From contig JAITJA010000055.1 in NCBI GenBank assembly GCA_031279175.1, positions 1-6,956 on the forward strand: a stretch of 6,956 bases of DNA, in the 5' to 3' direction. Both the position numbers and the translations under genes were made by a program. Within the stretch, counting starts at the first letter, position 1, and each line of letters starts with the position of its first letter. A model generated the notes under the pieces. That model saw only the letters and a program-made list of their open reading frames with translations, was not told the DNA's origin and did no database searches. Shown in pieces: positions 1-6,919 of this stretch. Source of the DNA: Odoribacteraceae bacterium. Its GTDB lineage: Bacteria > Bacteroidota > Bacteroidia > Bacteroidales > Marinifilaceae.

Positions 1-1120
1 AGTTAACGATTGCGCGTTCAAATTTGAGGGAGGCATTATATTCCTTTATTAAGGTGGGCGAGTCGGGCGCGGATTGATGGACCGACTCGTGCGGCAGCTG
101 AAGTCGCTCCGCGTGGTGAACCCTGGCGGGATCGTCGACGAGCGCGATAGAGCTATTATTGTATGACATGGTGATGGTCATGAAGCGCTCGTTCCGCGTA
201 TCGTACCAGACCAGCCCGCTGAGGGAATTCAGCGAGTAGAAGAGGTAGGGGCTTGCCGGGAAATATGTAAAGAGATCGTTGGCGAGACAATTGACGGGAA
301 ACTCGTAGATCGCGCCGTAAAGCCCGATGTAATTGGCATAAATATTCCCGTCATCGGCGACAAAGAATCGCTGACTATTGGCCCCGGTATCCCCGTTTGC
401 CTGCTTGACGCGCGGCGCCATGTTGACGAGATTCAGTGGCGGGACGCGTGGGGTAGGCATGTAAGAGTTAAGCGTGTTCCCGGTAGAAGAGCGGAGGGAA
501 TAGCGATCGATCCAGAAAGAGCCGTCATCGGTGAGCAGCCAGATTCTCCGGGTATCCGTCCCGCCCGCGTTCCCGGTATGAAAGACATCCCTTGGCCCGT
601 GCAATTCGGGCAGGTTACTATTGGCGAGGAGATCGGCGTGCAGCACGGTATCCTGCCCGGCGAGCATGGCGAGGAGTTGCACGCGTACCTTCCCGGCGGC
701 GTCATCCCCGACAAGCAGCAATCCTCGCCCGTGATAACTGACGACGTTGAAAGTCGTCGTTTTCTTCCACAGCATACCGCTCTTGCTATCGAAGACGCGG
801 AGGCGCAGGTCGTACAAATCGATGGGGAGAGAGGCTTGCCAGTGGAGCACGCGTTCCCGGCCTATCGTGTCCACGCGTCCGAGTAATTTCTCGGAGATCC
901 AGTAGTATTCGTAGCGCGGGTCGTCCGGGCTACTCCCGTCGGAGAGCGTGACGGTAGGATTGATGTCGAGGAAGCCGATATCCATCATGACGGAGTACGA
1001 ATCGTTGACATTCTCGATCGTCATTTCGGCGATGTCGCGGTAGTTATAATTCCCCAGGTCCTTGTTCTCGCAAGCGACGAGAAGGAGGGAGAGCGCGAGA
1101 GGTACAATATTTCTTTTCAT
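1..1120 (-). CDS. PKD-like family surface lipoprotein, 3' end cut by window edge
   Basis: The frame is open for 373 codons from the ATG at 1120 to the left edge, with no stop, so the C-terminus lies outside the window; the family is usually longer by roughly 100-150 residues. Residues 1-17 form a lipoprotein signal with a perfect lipobox L14-V15-A16-C17. The mature start C-E-N-K-D-L-G-N-Y-N-Y is the hallmark of the PKD-like lipoprotein family found in SusC/SusD operons. Residues about 30-128 look like the Ig/PKD-type beta domain (Y-E-Y-Y-W near 70-74, L-R-L-R-V-F-D-S near 105-112, then F-N-V-V-S-Y near 124-129). From about 133 there are beta-rich, D-D-G-containing segments (193-207, 252-266, 293-316) that resemble propeller strands; that is inference. 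It is the last gene seen in the operon, 18 nt after the DUF4843 gene. A second in-frame ATG lies 6 nt upstream (1126); the 1120 start gives a better signal peptide. Probable role: surface accessory binding protein of the transporter; ligand unknown. Confidence 0.85.
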   Translation of the reverse strand, partial: MKRNIVPLALSLLLVACENKDLGNYNYRDIAEMTIENVNDSYSVMMDIGFLDINPTVTLSDGSSPDDPRYEYYWISEKLLGRVDTIGRERVLHWQASLPIDLYDLRLRVFDSKSGMLWKKTTTFNVVSYHGRGLLLVGDDAAGKVRVQLLAMLAGQDTVLHADLLANSNLPELHGPRDVFHTGNAGGTDTRRIWLLTDDGSFWIDRYSLRSSTGNTLNSYMPTPRVPPLNLVNMAPRVKQANGDTGANSQRFFVADDGNIYANYIGLYGAIYEFPVNCLANDLFTYFPASPYLFYSLNSLSGLVWYDTRNERFMTITMSYNNSSIALVDDPARVHHAERLQLPHESVHQSAPDSPTLIKEYNASLKFERAIVN

Positions 1121-1138
1121 GATCATTCTTTTTTAGAT

Positions 1139-2011
1139 TCATTGCCAGTAGTCGACATACGCGCCATCCCAGGGGATTCCGGCGTAGCTTTTCCAGGGGC
1201 ATCCGGAGGCCCACATGAGGCGTCCGTCGCTCTCGGTGATGGCTCTCCCGGCCTTGTACTCGGCGACGAGATAATCGGCGAGGCGTCTCCCGAGGAGGGC
1301 TTGCAGACCGAAAGTCATCGGTGGCGACGTCATGAAGTCGAGGTAAGTGTAGCCGGTAATGGAGGAGAGGATTTCGAACTTCTTTCGCGTGAACGCGCCG
1401 AAGGTATTGAACTCCGGGTTACCGGCGGTATACTGGTCGAACCCGCCGAGCCACTGGGCGGGCTGGACGAGGACGTCATTGACGCGAACGACATGTCGCG
1501 ACGCGTCGAACCCGGTGTACACGGTGCCGTCGTCGAGATCGACGGGCGGCCCCCATTCGGGGAACGTGAGGAGGAAATGCTCGTTCTCGACGAGGCGCAG
1601 CCCGATCTTGACGACGCCGGAGGCCATGGCCGCCGTCCTGTGGAGGGTGACGGGAAGGTAGGCGACACACTCCCCGGCAGGGATAACGCCCCCGGAGGGA
1701 AGGGGTTCATAGTCCTCCCCGGCGACGGCGGTGGTAGAATCCGCGTCGAGGAGGAGGATGAAGGGCCTGTCGACCGGCTTGGTTTCCCCGGTAGCCATGA
1801 CCTTGATATTAGCGATATAGGTATCGCTCTCGATCTTGACGAACTCGACATCCGTGTACGGGGAGTATGGCCACGAGCTTTCGCTCCCGGCGGCACGTCC
1901 CGCCTGCACGGCGAAGTAGACGGCCTCGACGCCTTGGTAAGAGATCATCTCCCGCTCGCAGGCGGAGGAGAGGCACGCGGCGGCGATAAGTATAGCGTGT
2001 AATTTTTTCAT
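1139..2011 (-). CDS. DUF4843-type accessory lipoprotein of a SusC/SusD operon
   Basis: This is a complete 290-residue protein ending in TGA. Residues 1-18 are a lipoprotein signal; the acylated cysteine is probably C18 in S-S-A-C, with Leu at -4 rather than -3, so the lipobox is slightly imperfect. C13 is a less likely alternative. After C18 the pattern E-x-E-M-I-S-Y-x-G-x-x-A-V-Y-F (19-33) is typical of DUF4843 proteins. Residues about 83-125 carry a Calx-beta-like signature: A-V-A-G-E-D-Y (95-101), then G-G-V-I-P-A-G-E (107-114) and a following beta strand. The segment near 204-220 (F-G-A-F-T-R-K-K-F) corresponds to the usual family motif before the C-terminal part. It starts 12 nt after the susD stop and ends 18 nt before the PKD-like gene, so it is co-transcribed. 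Function is unknown for the family; the operon position and lipidation suggest an outer-membrane, probably surface-exposed partner of SusC/SusD. I am confident of the family and not of any activity. Confidence 0.85.
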   Translation of the reverse strand: MKKLHAILIAAACLSSACEREMISYQGVEAVYFAVQAGRAAGSESSWPYSPYTDVEFVKIESDTYIANIKVMATGETKPVDRPFILLLDADSTTAVAGEDYEPLPSGGVIPAGECVAYLPVTLHRTAAMASGVVKIGLRLVENEHFLLTFPEWGPPVDLDDGTVYTGFDASRHVVRVNDVLVQPAQWLGGFDQYTAGNPEFNTFGAFTRKKFEILSSITGYTYLDFMTSPPMTFGLQALLGRRLADYLVAEYKAGRAITESDGRLMWASGCPWKSYAGIPWDGAYVDYWQ

Positions 2012-2023
2012 GATGCTTGTTCT

Positions 2024-3517
2024 TTAGTTTCGTTGTTCGGTTTCGTTCTCCGGTAGCGGGACGACGTACTGTCCCGGGAGCATGGAGATTGTCCTTCCGG
2101 CTTGCCACTGTGCCGCGTCCGGGATAATCTCTGCTGCCAGTCGTTTGTAGAAATAAAACATCTGGCCTTCCCCGAGGAACTCGCGCCGGAACTCTGCCGT
2201 GACGTTCGCCATTCGCTCCGTCTCGGAGGAGGAGACGAGCAGGGAGGAGCACGCTCTTTTTTCCCTGAGCACGTTGAGCAGGCGGTCGGCCTCCTCGAGT
2301 GACGGGGTACATTCGGCGGCGATGAGATACATCTCGCTGAGGCGGACAAGGGGAATCATCGCGCGGAACTTGTCAGAGGTCGCGTTAGCGGTGACGGCCT
2401 CGTACTTGCGGAAGTAATTGAACTTGTTATTGGCGTCTGTTGTCGTGTAGACTCCCCACCAGGTGCGGTAGCGGACGTCGCTATTATCGGTATACAGTTC
2501 CGAGATTCGTCCGGTGTATAGGGTATTATGATTCTGGAACGGGAAGGTGAGGAGATCGTTTGTCTCGAGCAACGGGAGATAGAGCTGGTTGAAGACAGCA
2601 GAGGTAATGTACTGGTCATGGGCAGCGAACATGACCTCCGTCGAGAAGACGCGGTCGGGCGTCGCGGTATTCGTCGCGGCGGCGACCGTCACGAACGGGA
2701 AGAGCTCGTTGTCGGGTTGCTGCACCTCATCGATGATCGCGGTAGCATGTTCGAGGGCGGCATTCTTCTCCCCGGCATAGAGGAGTGCCCGGGCGAGCAG
2801 GGCCTTGACGGCGTAGTAATTCATCCTGTACTGCCGGTATTGCAGGGAATTGTCCCCGTCGGCGGAGGAGGAGTTAGCCACGCCGTTCTCGAAGATGGGG
2901 TCCGCGTCCTTGAGCAGCGCGAGTGCCCCGTTCAGGTCGGCGACGATAGCTCTCATGACCTCCCTTGCCGTGTTCAGTGGCGTGATCTCGAGATTGCTAT
3001 TAGTCACGTACGGGATACTCTCGTTATCTTCTCCCCCGGGGTATACCGGCCCGTAGAGGCGCAACAGGTCGAGGTGCAGGAACGCGCGCAGGGCGAGAGC
3101 CTCTCCCTTGATTAACCCGTGCCACGCGCCGGGGAGGAGGGGATTTGCCTCGCCGCACCGGTCGATGATGATGTTACAATTGACGATAAGGAAATAGGCG
3201 CGCGTCCAGTAGTTGCTGAAGGTCGCCAGCGTGACATCGTTCGCGGTATACCTGTACTGGCTATAGGCCCCGTTATAGTTCCCGTTTCCCTTGAAATACT
3301 GTCCCATCAGCTCGAGCGGGCCGAGGGTGAAGCGTCCGTAGATGGCCCTGTCGGCAAGACCGGTATACACGCCGTTGAGGGCCTTGAGAAAGCCGTCGCG
3401 GGAGTCGAAGAGCATCCTCTCGGAGACCCTGTCGGATGGAGTCACGTCGATCCAGCTCTCGCACGAGCAGGCGATGAGGAGAACGATAAAGGAATGAAAT
3501 CGTATCGCGTGTTTCAT
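2024..3517 (-). CDS. RagB/SusD family nutrient-binding outer-membrane lipoprotein
   Basis: This 497-residue protein ends in TAA and has the normal family length. It binds the substrate at the cell surface and closes as a lid over the SusC channel. Residues 1-17 are a lipoprotein signal with lipobox L14-I15-A16-C17, followed by S-C-E-S-W-I-D-V-T-P, the classical SusD mature start. The N-terminal SusD-like domain spans about 21-215, with D-G-F-L-K-A-L-N-G-V-Y at 41-51 and the helical K-G-E-A-L-A-L-R-A-F at 137-146, where SusD proteins have TPR-type helices. A second TPR-like helix pair lies around 233-264. The C-terminal SusD domain begins near 290 and includes P-L-V-R-L-S-E-M-Y-L-I-A-A-E (389-402), R-R-E-F-L-G-E-G (444-451) and a terminal V-V-P-L-P-E (485-490). 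All landmarks are intact. It starts 26 nt after the susC stop. The best start is ATG at 3517, since the upstream ATG at 3543 is out of frame. The substrate cannot be inferred. Confidence 0.97.
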   Translation of the reverse strand: MKHAIRFHSFIVLLIACSCESWIDVTPSDRVSERMLFDSRDGFLKALNGVYTGLADRAIYGRFTLGPLELMGQYFKGNGNYNGAYSQYRYTANDVTLATFSNYWTRAYFLIVNCNIIIDRCGEANPLLPGAWHGLIKGEALALRAFLHLDLLRLYGPVYPGGEDNESIPYVTNSNLEITPLNTAREVMRAIVADLNGALALLKDADPIFENGVANSSSADGDNSLQYRQYRMNYYAVKALLARALLYAGEKNAALEHATAIIDEVQQPDNELFPFVTVAAATNTATPDRVFSTEVMFAAHDQYITSAVFNQLYLPLLETNDLLTFPFQNHNTLYTGRISELYTDNSDVRYRTWWGVYTTTDANNKFNYFRKYEAVTANATSDKFRAMIPLVRLSEMYLIAAECTPSLEEADRLLNVLREKRACSSLLVSSSETERMANVTAEFRREFLGEGQMFYFYKRLAAEIIPDAAQWQAGRTISMLPGQYVVPLPENETEQRN

Positions 3518-3543
3518 GATGTTATGCTTTTATTGTTTTTCAT
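3514..3543 (-). other. possible 9-codon minicistron bridging susC and susD
   Basis: Immediately after the susC TAA (3546-3544) the next three bases on the minus strand are ATG (3543-3541). The frame reads M-K-N-N-K-S-I-T-S and stops at TGA (3516-3514), which overlaps the susD start as ATGA. The spacer is thus a minimal reading frame touching both genes. It may serve translational coupling of susD to susC, or it may be chance in an A-rich spacer. No homologous peptide is recognised. Confidence 0.2.
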
Positions 3544-6500
3544 TTAGAACCTGATCCCTGCCGAGAAAGAGACCGAGCGGGCGAAGGGATAATCGATTCC
3601 CCGTTCGTTCTTCACGGTGGAGAGGCGGAAGATATCGTTCATGTACCCACGGAGGGTCAGCCCGGAGGCCCCGACGCGTTGCAGCCAGTGGGCGGTTGAT
3701 TCGTAACCGATAGAGATCGACTCCCCGGAGAGGATGTTATTATCCATCACGAAGCGGGAAGACATCCGCGGCTCCTCGTTGATCGCGATGGAGCGGAACT
3801 TGGCATTATCTCCGGGTTGTTTCCAGCGATCGTACAGCGCGCGCTTGTCCTGGTTCCGGTAGAGGTTTTCTCCCCCGATGACCTCGACTTTATTGAAGAG
3901 GGTCTCCATGAATATTTGCCCGCCGACGCGGTAGCGGAAGTTGAAGGAAAGGGAAAACTCCCGGTAGCGGAATGTCGACCCGAAAGCGCCCTCGACGGTT
4001 GGCCTGCTATTACCGACGACCACCTCGTCATCGGGGTCATAGAGGAAAGTCTCGCGGCCCTCTTTCGAGAGGAAGACCTCGCGGCCGGTGCCGGGATCGA
4101 TGCCGAGGGAGCGCACGGCCCAGAGATCGTTGGGGCTTCCCCCGTCGTAATAGCGGGTAAGATCGCGCCCCTGGTTCTCGAGGTTAAATTTCTTCAGCGC
4201 GTCACCCATGTCGCCATACTTCTCGGTGATGTGTCGCGCGTTCACGTTCCACGACCAGTTGACCTCCGCGCTCCTGATGATGGCGTAATGCGCGTTGAGC
4301 GTAAACCCTCGCGTGACCTGCTTCCCGACGTTGCGCGGTGTTTTACTTCCCCCGGTTGACGGGGGAGTGCCGACGTACACGAGGAGCGGGTTCGTCTTCT
4401 TGTGGAAGTAGTCGGCGTTCACGCGCACTCTCCCGTCGAGGATCGCGAAGTCGAGGCCATAGTTCCTGTCGATAGTCTTCTGCCATTTCAGTTCCTCGTT
4501 GGCGAATGTTTTCACTGTCATGGCAGGCCCGAAGGGGTTCGCGTTACCGAAGTCGTAGCCGTACACCCGCACGGAGATATAGTCATCGAAGTTCTGGTTA
4601 CCGGGATTACCGATAGAGAAGCGCAGCTTTAGCATGTTTACCCGCGAGGAGGAGAGGAATTTCTCGTTATGCAGGTTACAGGCGAATCCCACGGACCAGG
4701 TATTGGCGAAGTGTCGATTGACGCCGAAGACGGAAGAGCCGTCCGAACGGTAGTTAGCATCCGCGAGGTAGCGGTCATCGTAGGAGTATCCCGTGTTGAT
4801 AAAGAAGCTGGCCGAGCGGCGCATGGGATCGGTAAAGGTAGGCATCCCGGCCTCGTATTGCATGGCGGCGGAGGGGCGCGAGAGCGCGTCATCGACGAAC
4901 CCGGTGACGGTATACCCGCCGGAGCTGGAACGGTTCTCGCTAAAGTTAAAGCCGCCGACGGCATTCACGCGGTGTTTCCCGTCCACGAGTTTCCCGAAAG
5001 TCAGGCTCACGTCGCCGTTATGGTTATAGGTGCTATTGTGTGTCGCGGCATACGATCCGCGTTCCGCGTCGCTCTTCCCGACGAAGGTCGTGTTCTTTGG
5101 CGACGAGAACTTGTCTCCTTTCTCCGCGCTCTTACCGATCCCGAACCGCGCCCGCGCCTGGAAGTCGGGAGTCACGCGCCAGGAGAGTTCCAGCTGGTTC
5201 GTGAACGCGAACGCGACGGTGCGGTCGAAGCTCTTCTGCTCCATATCCCACAACGGGTTGTAATAGGAGACGTACCCCACCGGCGAGAGGCGCATGATCG
5301 GCTCGCCGTTCTCGTCGTACTTCCGGAAGTAGGGATTGGCGCGGGCAAATCGCGAGAAGGCCACCTTCTCTCGTTCTGCCACCGCGTTATCGACGCTGAG
5401 CGTGTTATTCACCGAGACGGGTCCCCGTCGATACATCAGCCGGACATTCCCGTTCACCACCTCCCGGTTAGAGCCTATCATCACGCCGCGGGTATTCCCG
5501 TAAGATATTCCCGCGCCGTAACGCGTGTGTTCGTCCCCGCCTTCCGCGAAGAGGTAATGTTTATCCGCGATGGCCACGCGGAGCGGGTCGCTCAGCCAGT
5601 AAGAGTCCACGCCGCGCAAGATCTCCCGGTAGATCTCGTAATAATTCGGCTCGTAATAGCTCTCTGCCGGCACGTTCCCGTCGGCGTCCGGTCGTCCGAA
5701 ACCGCCCGCGAGCCGTTCGAAGGCAAGCTTCTCTTCCGCGTTCATCAGGTTATAGTCTGACAGGTCGGCCCAGTTAAAGGCGAAGTTACCGTTATAGCTC
5801 ACTTTCACGCGGCCCGCCGTTGGCTTGACCGTCTCCACGACCACCACGCCGTTCGCCGCTTTCGATCCATAGATAGCTGTTGACGCGGCATCCTTCAGGA
5901 TCGTGATACTCTCGACGCGGTCCATGCTCAGGTCATTGATCACGGAGAGCGTTGTCTCGAAACCGTCGAGGATAAAGAGCGGCTGGTTGGGATCCGCGCC
6001 GAACTCCTCCGTCAGCCCGATCACGCTACTTTTCCCGCGGATCTCGATATCCGGGAGGCGGTTCGGGTCAGATCCCCACTGGTTATTCTCGATAATCGCG
6101 AAGGAAGGATCCAGCGAGCGCAGGCTCTGCAACGCGTTCTGGTTGCCCACCATCTTTAACTCCTTCCGGCTAAAGGTGGCGGACGAACCGGTGAAATCTT
6201 CTTTCCGCCGGCTAAAGATACCGGTAACGACCACGTCCTCGAGGTTCAGGTTATCCTCCTCGAGCACCACGTCAAGCGTGTCCTGGCCCGTGCACGCCAC
6301 CTCTCGCGTCCGCGTGCCGATGAACGAAAACACGAGCACCGCGTCATCGCGTTCCGGGAAGGTAATCGCGTAGCGCCCGTTCGCGTCCGTCGAGGTGCCC
6401 AGCGTGCTCTCTTTCAGCCGGACGTTCACGCCGGGCAGCGGGGAGCCTTGCGCGTCGGTCACCACTCCCCCGACGCGGGTCAGCTTTACCTGGCGCGTCT

Positions 6501-6813
6501 GCTGGCGCGCGGGTCTCACGGCGCGGATGATCACGATATCGTCATCGATCACGTACGACAGCCCCGTGTTCTCGAGGCAACGGTCGAGCACCTCCTCCAC
6601 GCCGGCTTCCGTTACCGAGAGGCTCACGCGCGGTTGTCGCTTGATCTCGTCGCTATCGTACACGAACGTGTAGTTGCTTGTCAGGCGAATGTGCCTGAAA
6701 ACCTCGACCAGGGAGGCGTTCCTCACGGAGACGTTCACCTTGCCGCCCTGGGCGAAGATGGCGCCGTGCAGTTGAAGGGAGCACGCGAACAGGAGAATAA
6801 TCCACGTTTTCAT
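3544..6813 (-). CDS. SusC/RagA family TonB-dependent outer-membrane transporter with STN domain
   Basis: This complete protein of 1089 residues ends in TAA. It is the outer-membrane channel that imports substrate delivered by SusD, driven by TonB. Domains in order: signal peptide 1-21, with probable cleavage after I-F-A before Q22; STN (secretin/TonB short N-terminal) domain about 25-98; carboxypeptidase-regulatory-like beta domain about 114-185 (G-x-V-T-D-A-Q-G-S-P-L-P-G-V-N-V, D-A-N-G-R-Y); likely TonB-box region E-D-V-V-V-T-G at 192-198; plug about 204-330, including D-I-E-I-R-G-K-S-S (255-263), the SusC signature P-L-F-I-L-D-G-F-E-T (278-287) and I-L-K-D-A-A-S-T-A-I-Y-G-S-K-A-A-N-G-V (305-323); and a long beta-barrel to the end. 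The last residue is Phe after S-F-S-A-G-I-R, a normal barrel-assembly signal. The STN domain implies signalling to a FecR-like anti-sigma factor. It is first in the operon, with susD 26 nt downstream. No damage is seen. A family symbol such as susC would imply starch, which is not supported. Confidence 0.97.
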   Translation of the reverse strand: MKTWIILLFACSLQLHGAIFAQGGKVNVSVRNASLVEVFRHIRLTSNYTFVYDSDEIKRQPRVSLSVTEAGVEEVLDRCLENTGLSYVIDDDIVIIRAVRPARQQTRQVKLTRVGGVVTDAQGSPLPGVNVRLKESTLGTSTDANGRYAITFPERDDAVLVFSFIGTRTREVACTGQDTLDVVLEEDNLNLEDVVVTGIFSRRKEDFTGSSATFSRKELKMVGNQNALQSLRSLDPSFAIIENNQWGSDPNRLPDIEIRGKSSVIGLTEEFGADPNQPLFILDGFETTLSVINDLSMDRVESITILKDAASTAIYGSKAANGVVVVETVKPTAGRVKVSYNGNFAFNWADLSDYNLMNAEEKLAFERLAGGFGRPDADGNVPAESYYEPNYYEIYREILRGVDSYWLSDPLRVAIADKHYLFAEGGDEHTRYGAGISYGNTRGVMIGSNREVVNGNVRLMYRRGPVSVNNTLSVDNAVAEREKVAFSRFARANPYFRKYDENGEPIMRLSPVGYVSYYNPLWDMEQKSFDRTVAFAFTNQLELSWRVTPDFQARARFGIGKSAEKGDKFSSPKNTTFVGKSDAERGSYAATHNSTYNHNGDVSLTFGKLVDGKHRVNAVGGFNFSENRSSSGGYTVTGFVDDALSRPSAAMQYEAGMPTFTDPMRRSASFFINTGYSYDDRYLADANYRSDGSSVFGVNRHFANTWSVGFACNLHNEKFLSSSRVNMLKLRFSIGNPGNQNFDDYISVRVYGYDFGNANPFGPAMTVKTFANEELKWQKTIDRNYGLDFAILDGRVRVNADYFHKKTNPLLVYVGTPPSTGGSKTPRNVGKQVTRGFTLNAHYAIIRSAEVNWSWNVNARHITEKYGDMGDALKKFNLENQGRDLTRYYDGGSPNDLWAVRSLGIDPGTGREVFLSKEGRETFLYDPDDEVVVGNSRPTVEGAFGSTFRYREFSLSFNFRYRVGGQIFMETLFNKVEVIGGENLYRNQDKRALYDRWKQPGDNAKFRSIAINEEPRMSSRFVMDNNILSGESISIGYESTAHWLQRVGASGLTLRGYMNDIFRLSTVKNERGIDYPFARSVSFSAGIRF

Positions 6814-6837
6814 GATCAGGAATACACGAGGTAATCG

Positions 6838-6873
6838 CGAAAGCCCGGGGGCCTCCCGGGAGTCGTTTTTTTT
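6838..6873 (+). terminator. intrinsic-terminator-like hairpin pointing antisense to susC
   Basis: On the plus strand CCCGGG (6844-6849) can pair with CCCGGG (6855-6860) around the loop GGCCT. A lower stem CGA (6838-6840) with TCG (6863-6865) closes across a small internal loop (AAG against AG). Eight T (6866-6873) follow directly. This is the form of an intrinsic terminator for plus-strand transcription, yet no plus-strand gene precedes it; only the 5' end of susC on the other strand does. Read on the minus strand, the same hairpin lies in the susC 5' leader about 30 nt before the ATG and has no T-tract. It could be an antisense-RNA terminator, or a leader structure that only looks like one. 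Confidence 0.4.
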
Positions 6874-6900
6874 AATAATTTTTTTAAAGAAGGTAAAAAC
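6866..6900 (-). promoter_or_regulatory. AT-rich core of the susC leader, probable promoter zone
   Basis: Between the two GC-rich hairpins lie about 35 nt that are almost entirely A and T, in strong contrast to the surrounding sequence. It is the only AT-rich stretch upstream of the operon, so transcription probably starts in or near it. The Bacteroides housekeeping pattern (TTTG near -33, TAnnTTTG near -7) is not present as a clear match; the nearest, TACCTTCT on the minus strand at about 6894-6887, is poor and lacks a -33 partner. That would fit an ECF-sigma promoter, which the STN domain of SusC also suggests, but I cannot define the boxes. Confidence 0.2.
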
Positions 6901-6919
6901 AGTGTTGCCCCGCGCGGGG
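6895..6919 (-). terminator. weak hairpin plus T-run, possible end of the upstream transcript
   Basis: On the minus strand CCCC (6919-6916) pairs with GGGG (6911-6908) around GCGC, followed by CAACACTG and then five T (6899-6895). The stem is short and the T-run sits 8 nt away, so this is a weak intrinsic terminator at best. Just to its right, stop codons occur in two minus-strand frames (TAA at about 6935-6933 and 6931-6929), which would allow an upstream gene to end there. Too little sequence remains to identify that gene. Confidence 0.2.

Noticed and set aside
578..886. Plus-strand open frame of 102 codons within the PKD-like gene.
   Set aside because: The minus-strand frame across this stretch is continuous from 1120 to the window edge and carries the family motifs, so this frame is a shadow.
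1142..2002. A 286-codon open frame on the plus strand covering nearly all of the DUF4843 gene.
   Set aside because: It lies opposite a clear lipoprotein gene. Its product is a low-complexity run of Gly, Glu, Asp, Val and Arg with no family resemblance. Long antisense frames are expected here because the coding strand seldom uses TTA, CTA and TCA codons.
4669..5760. A 363-codon open frame on the plus strand inside susC.
   Set aside because: It is antisense to the SusC barrel, has no recognisable domain and no signal peptide, and is explained by the same codon bias.
6660..6690. Plus-strand sequence TAGTTGCTTG near 6671 as a promoter for an antisense RNA.
   Set aside because: It needs a two-base insertion to match the Bacteroides -7 pattern, and the nearest upstream TTG is too far away for a -33 element.
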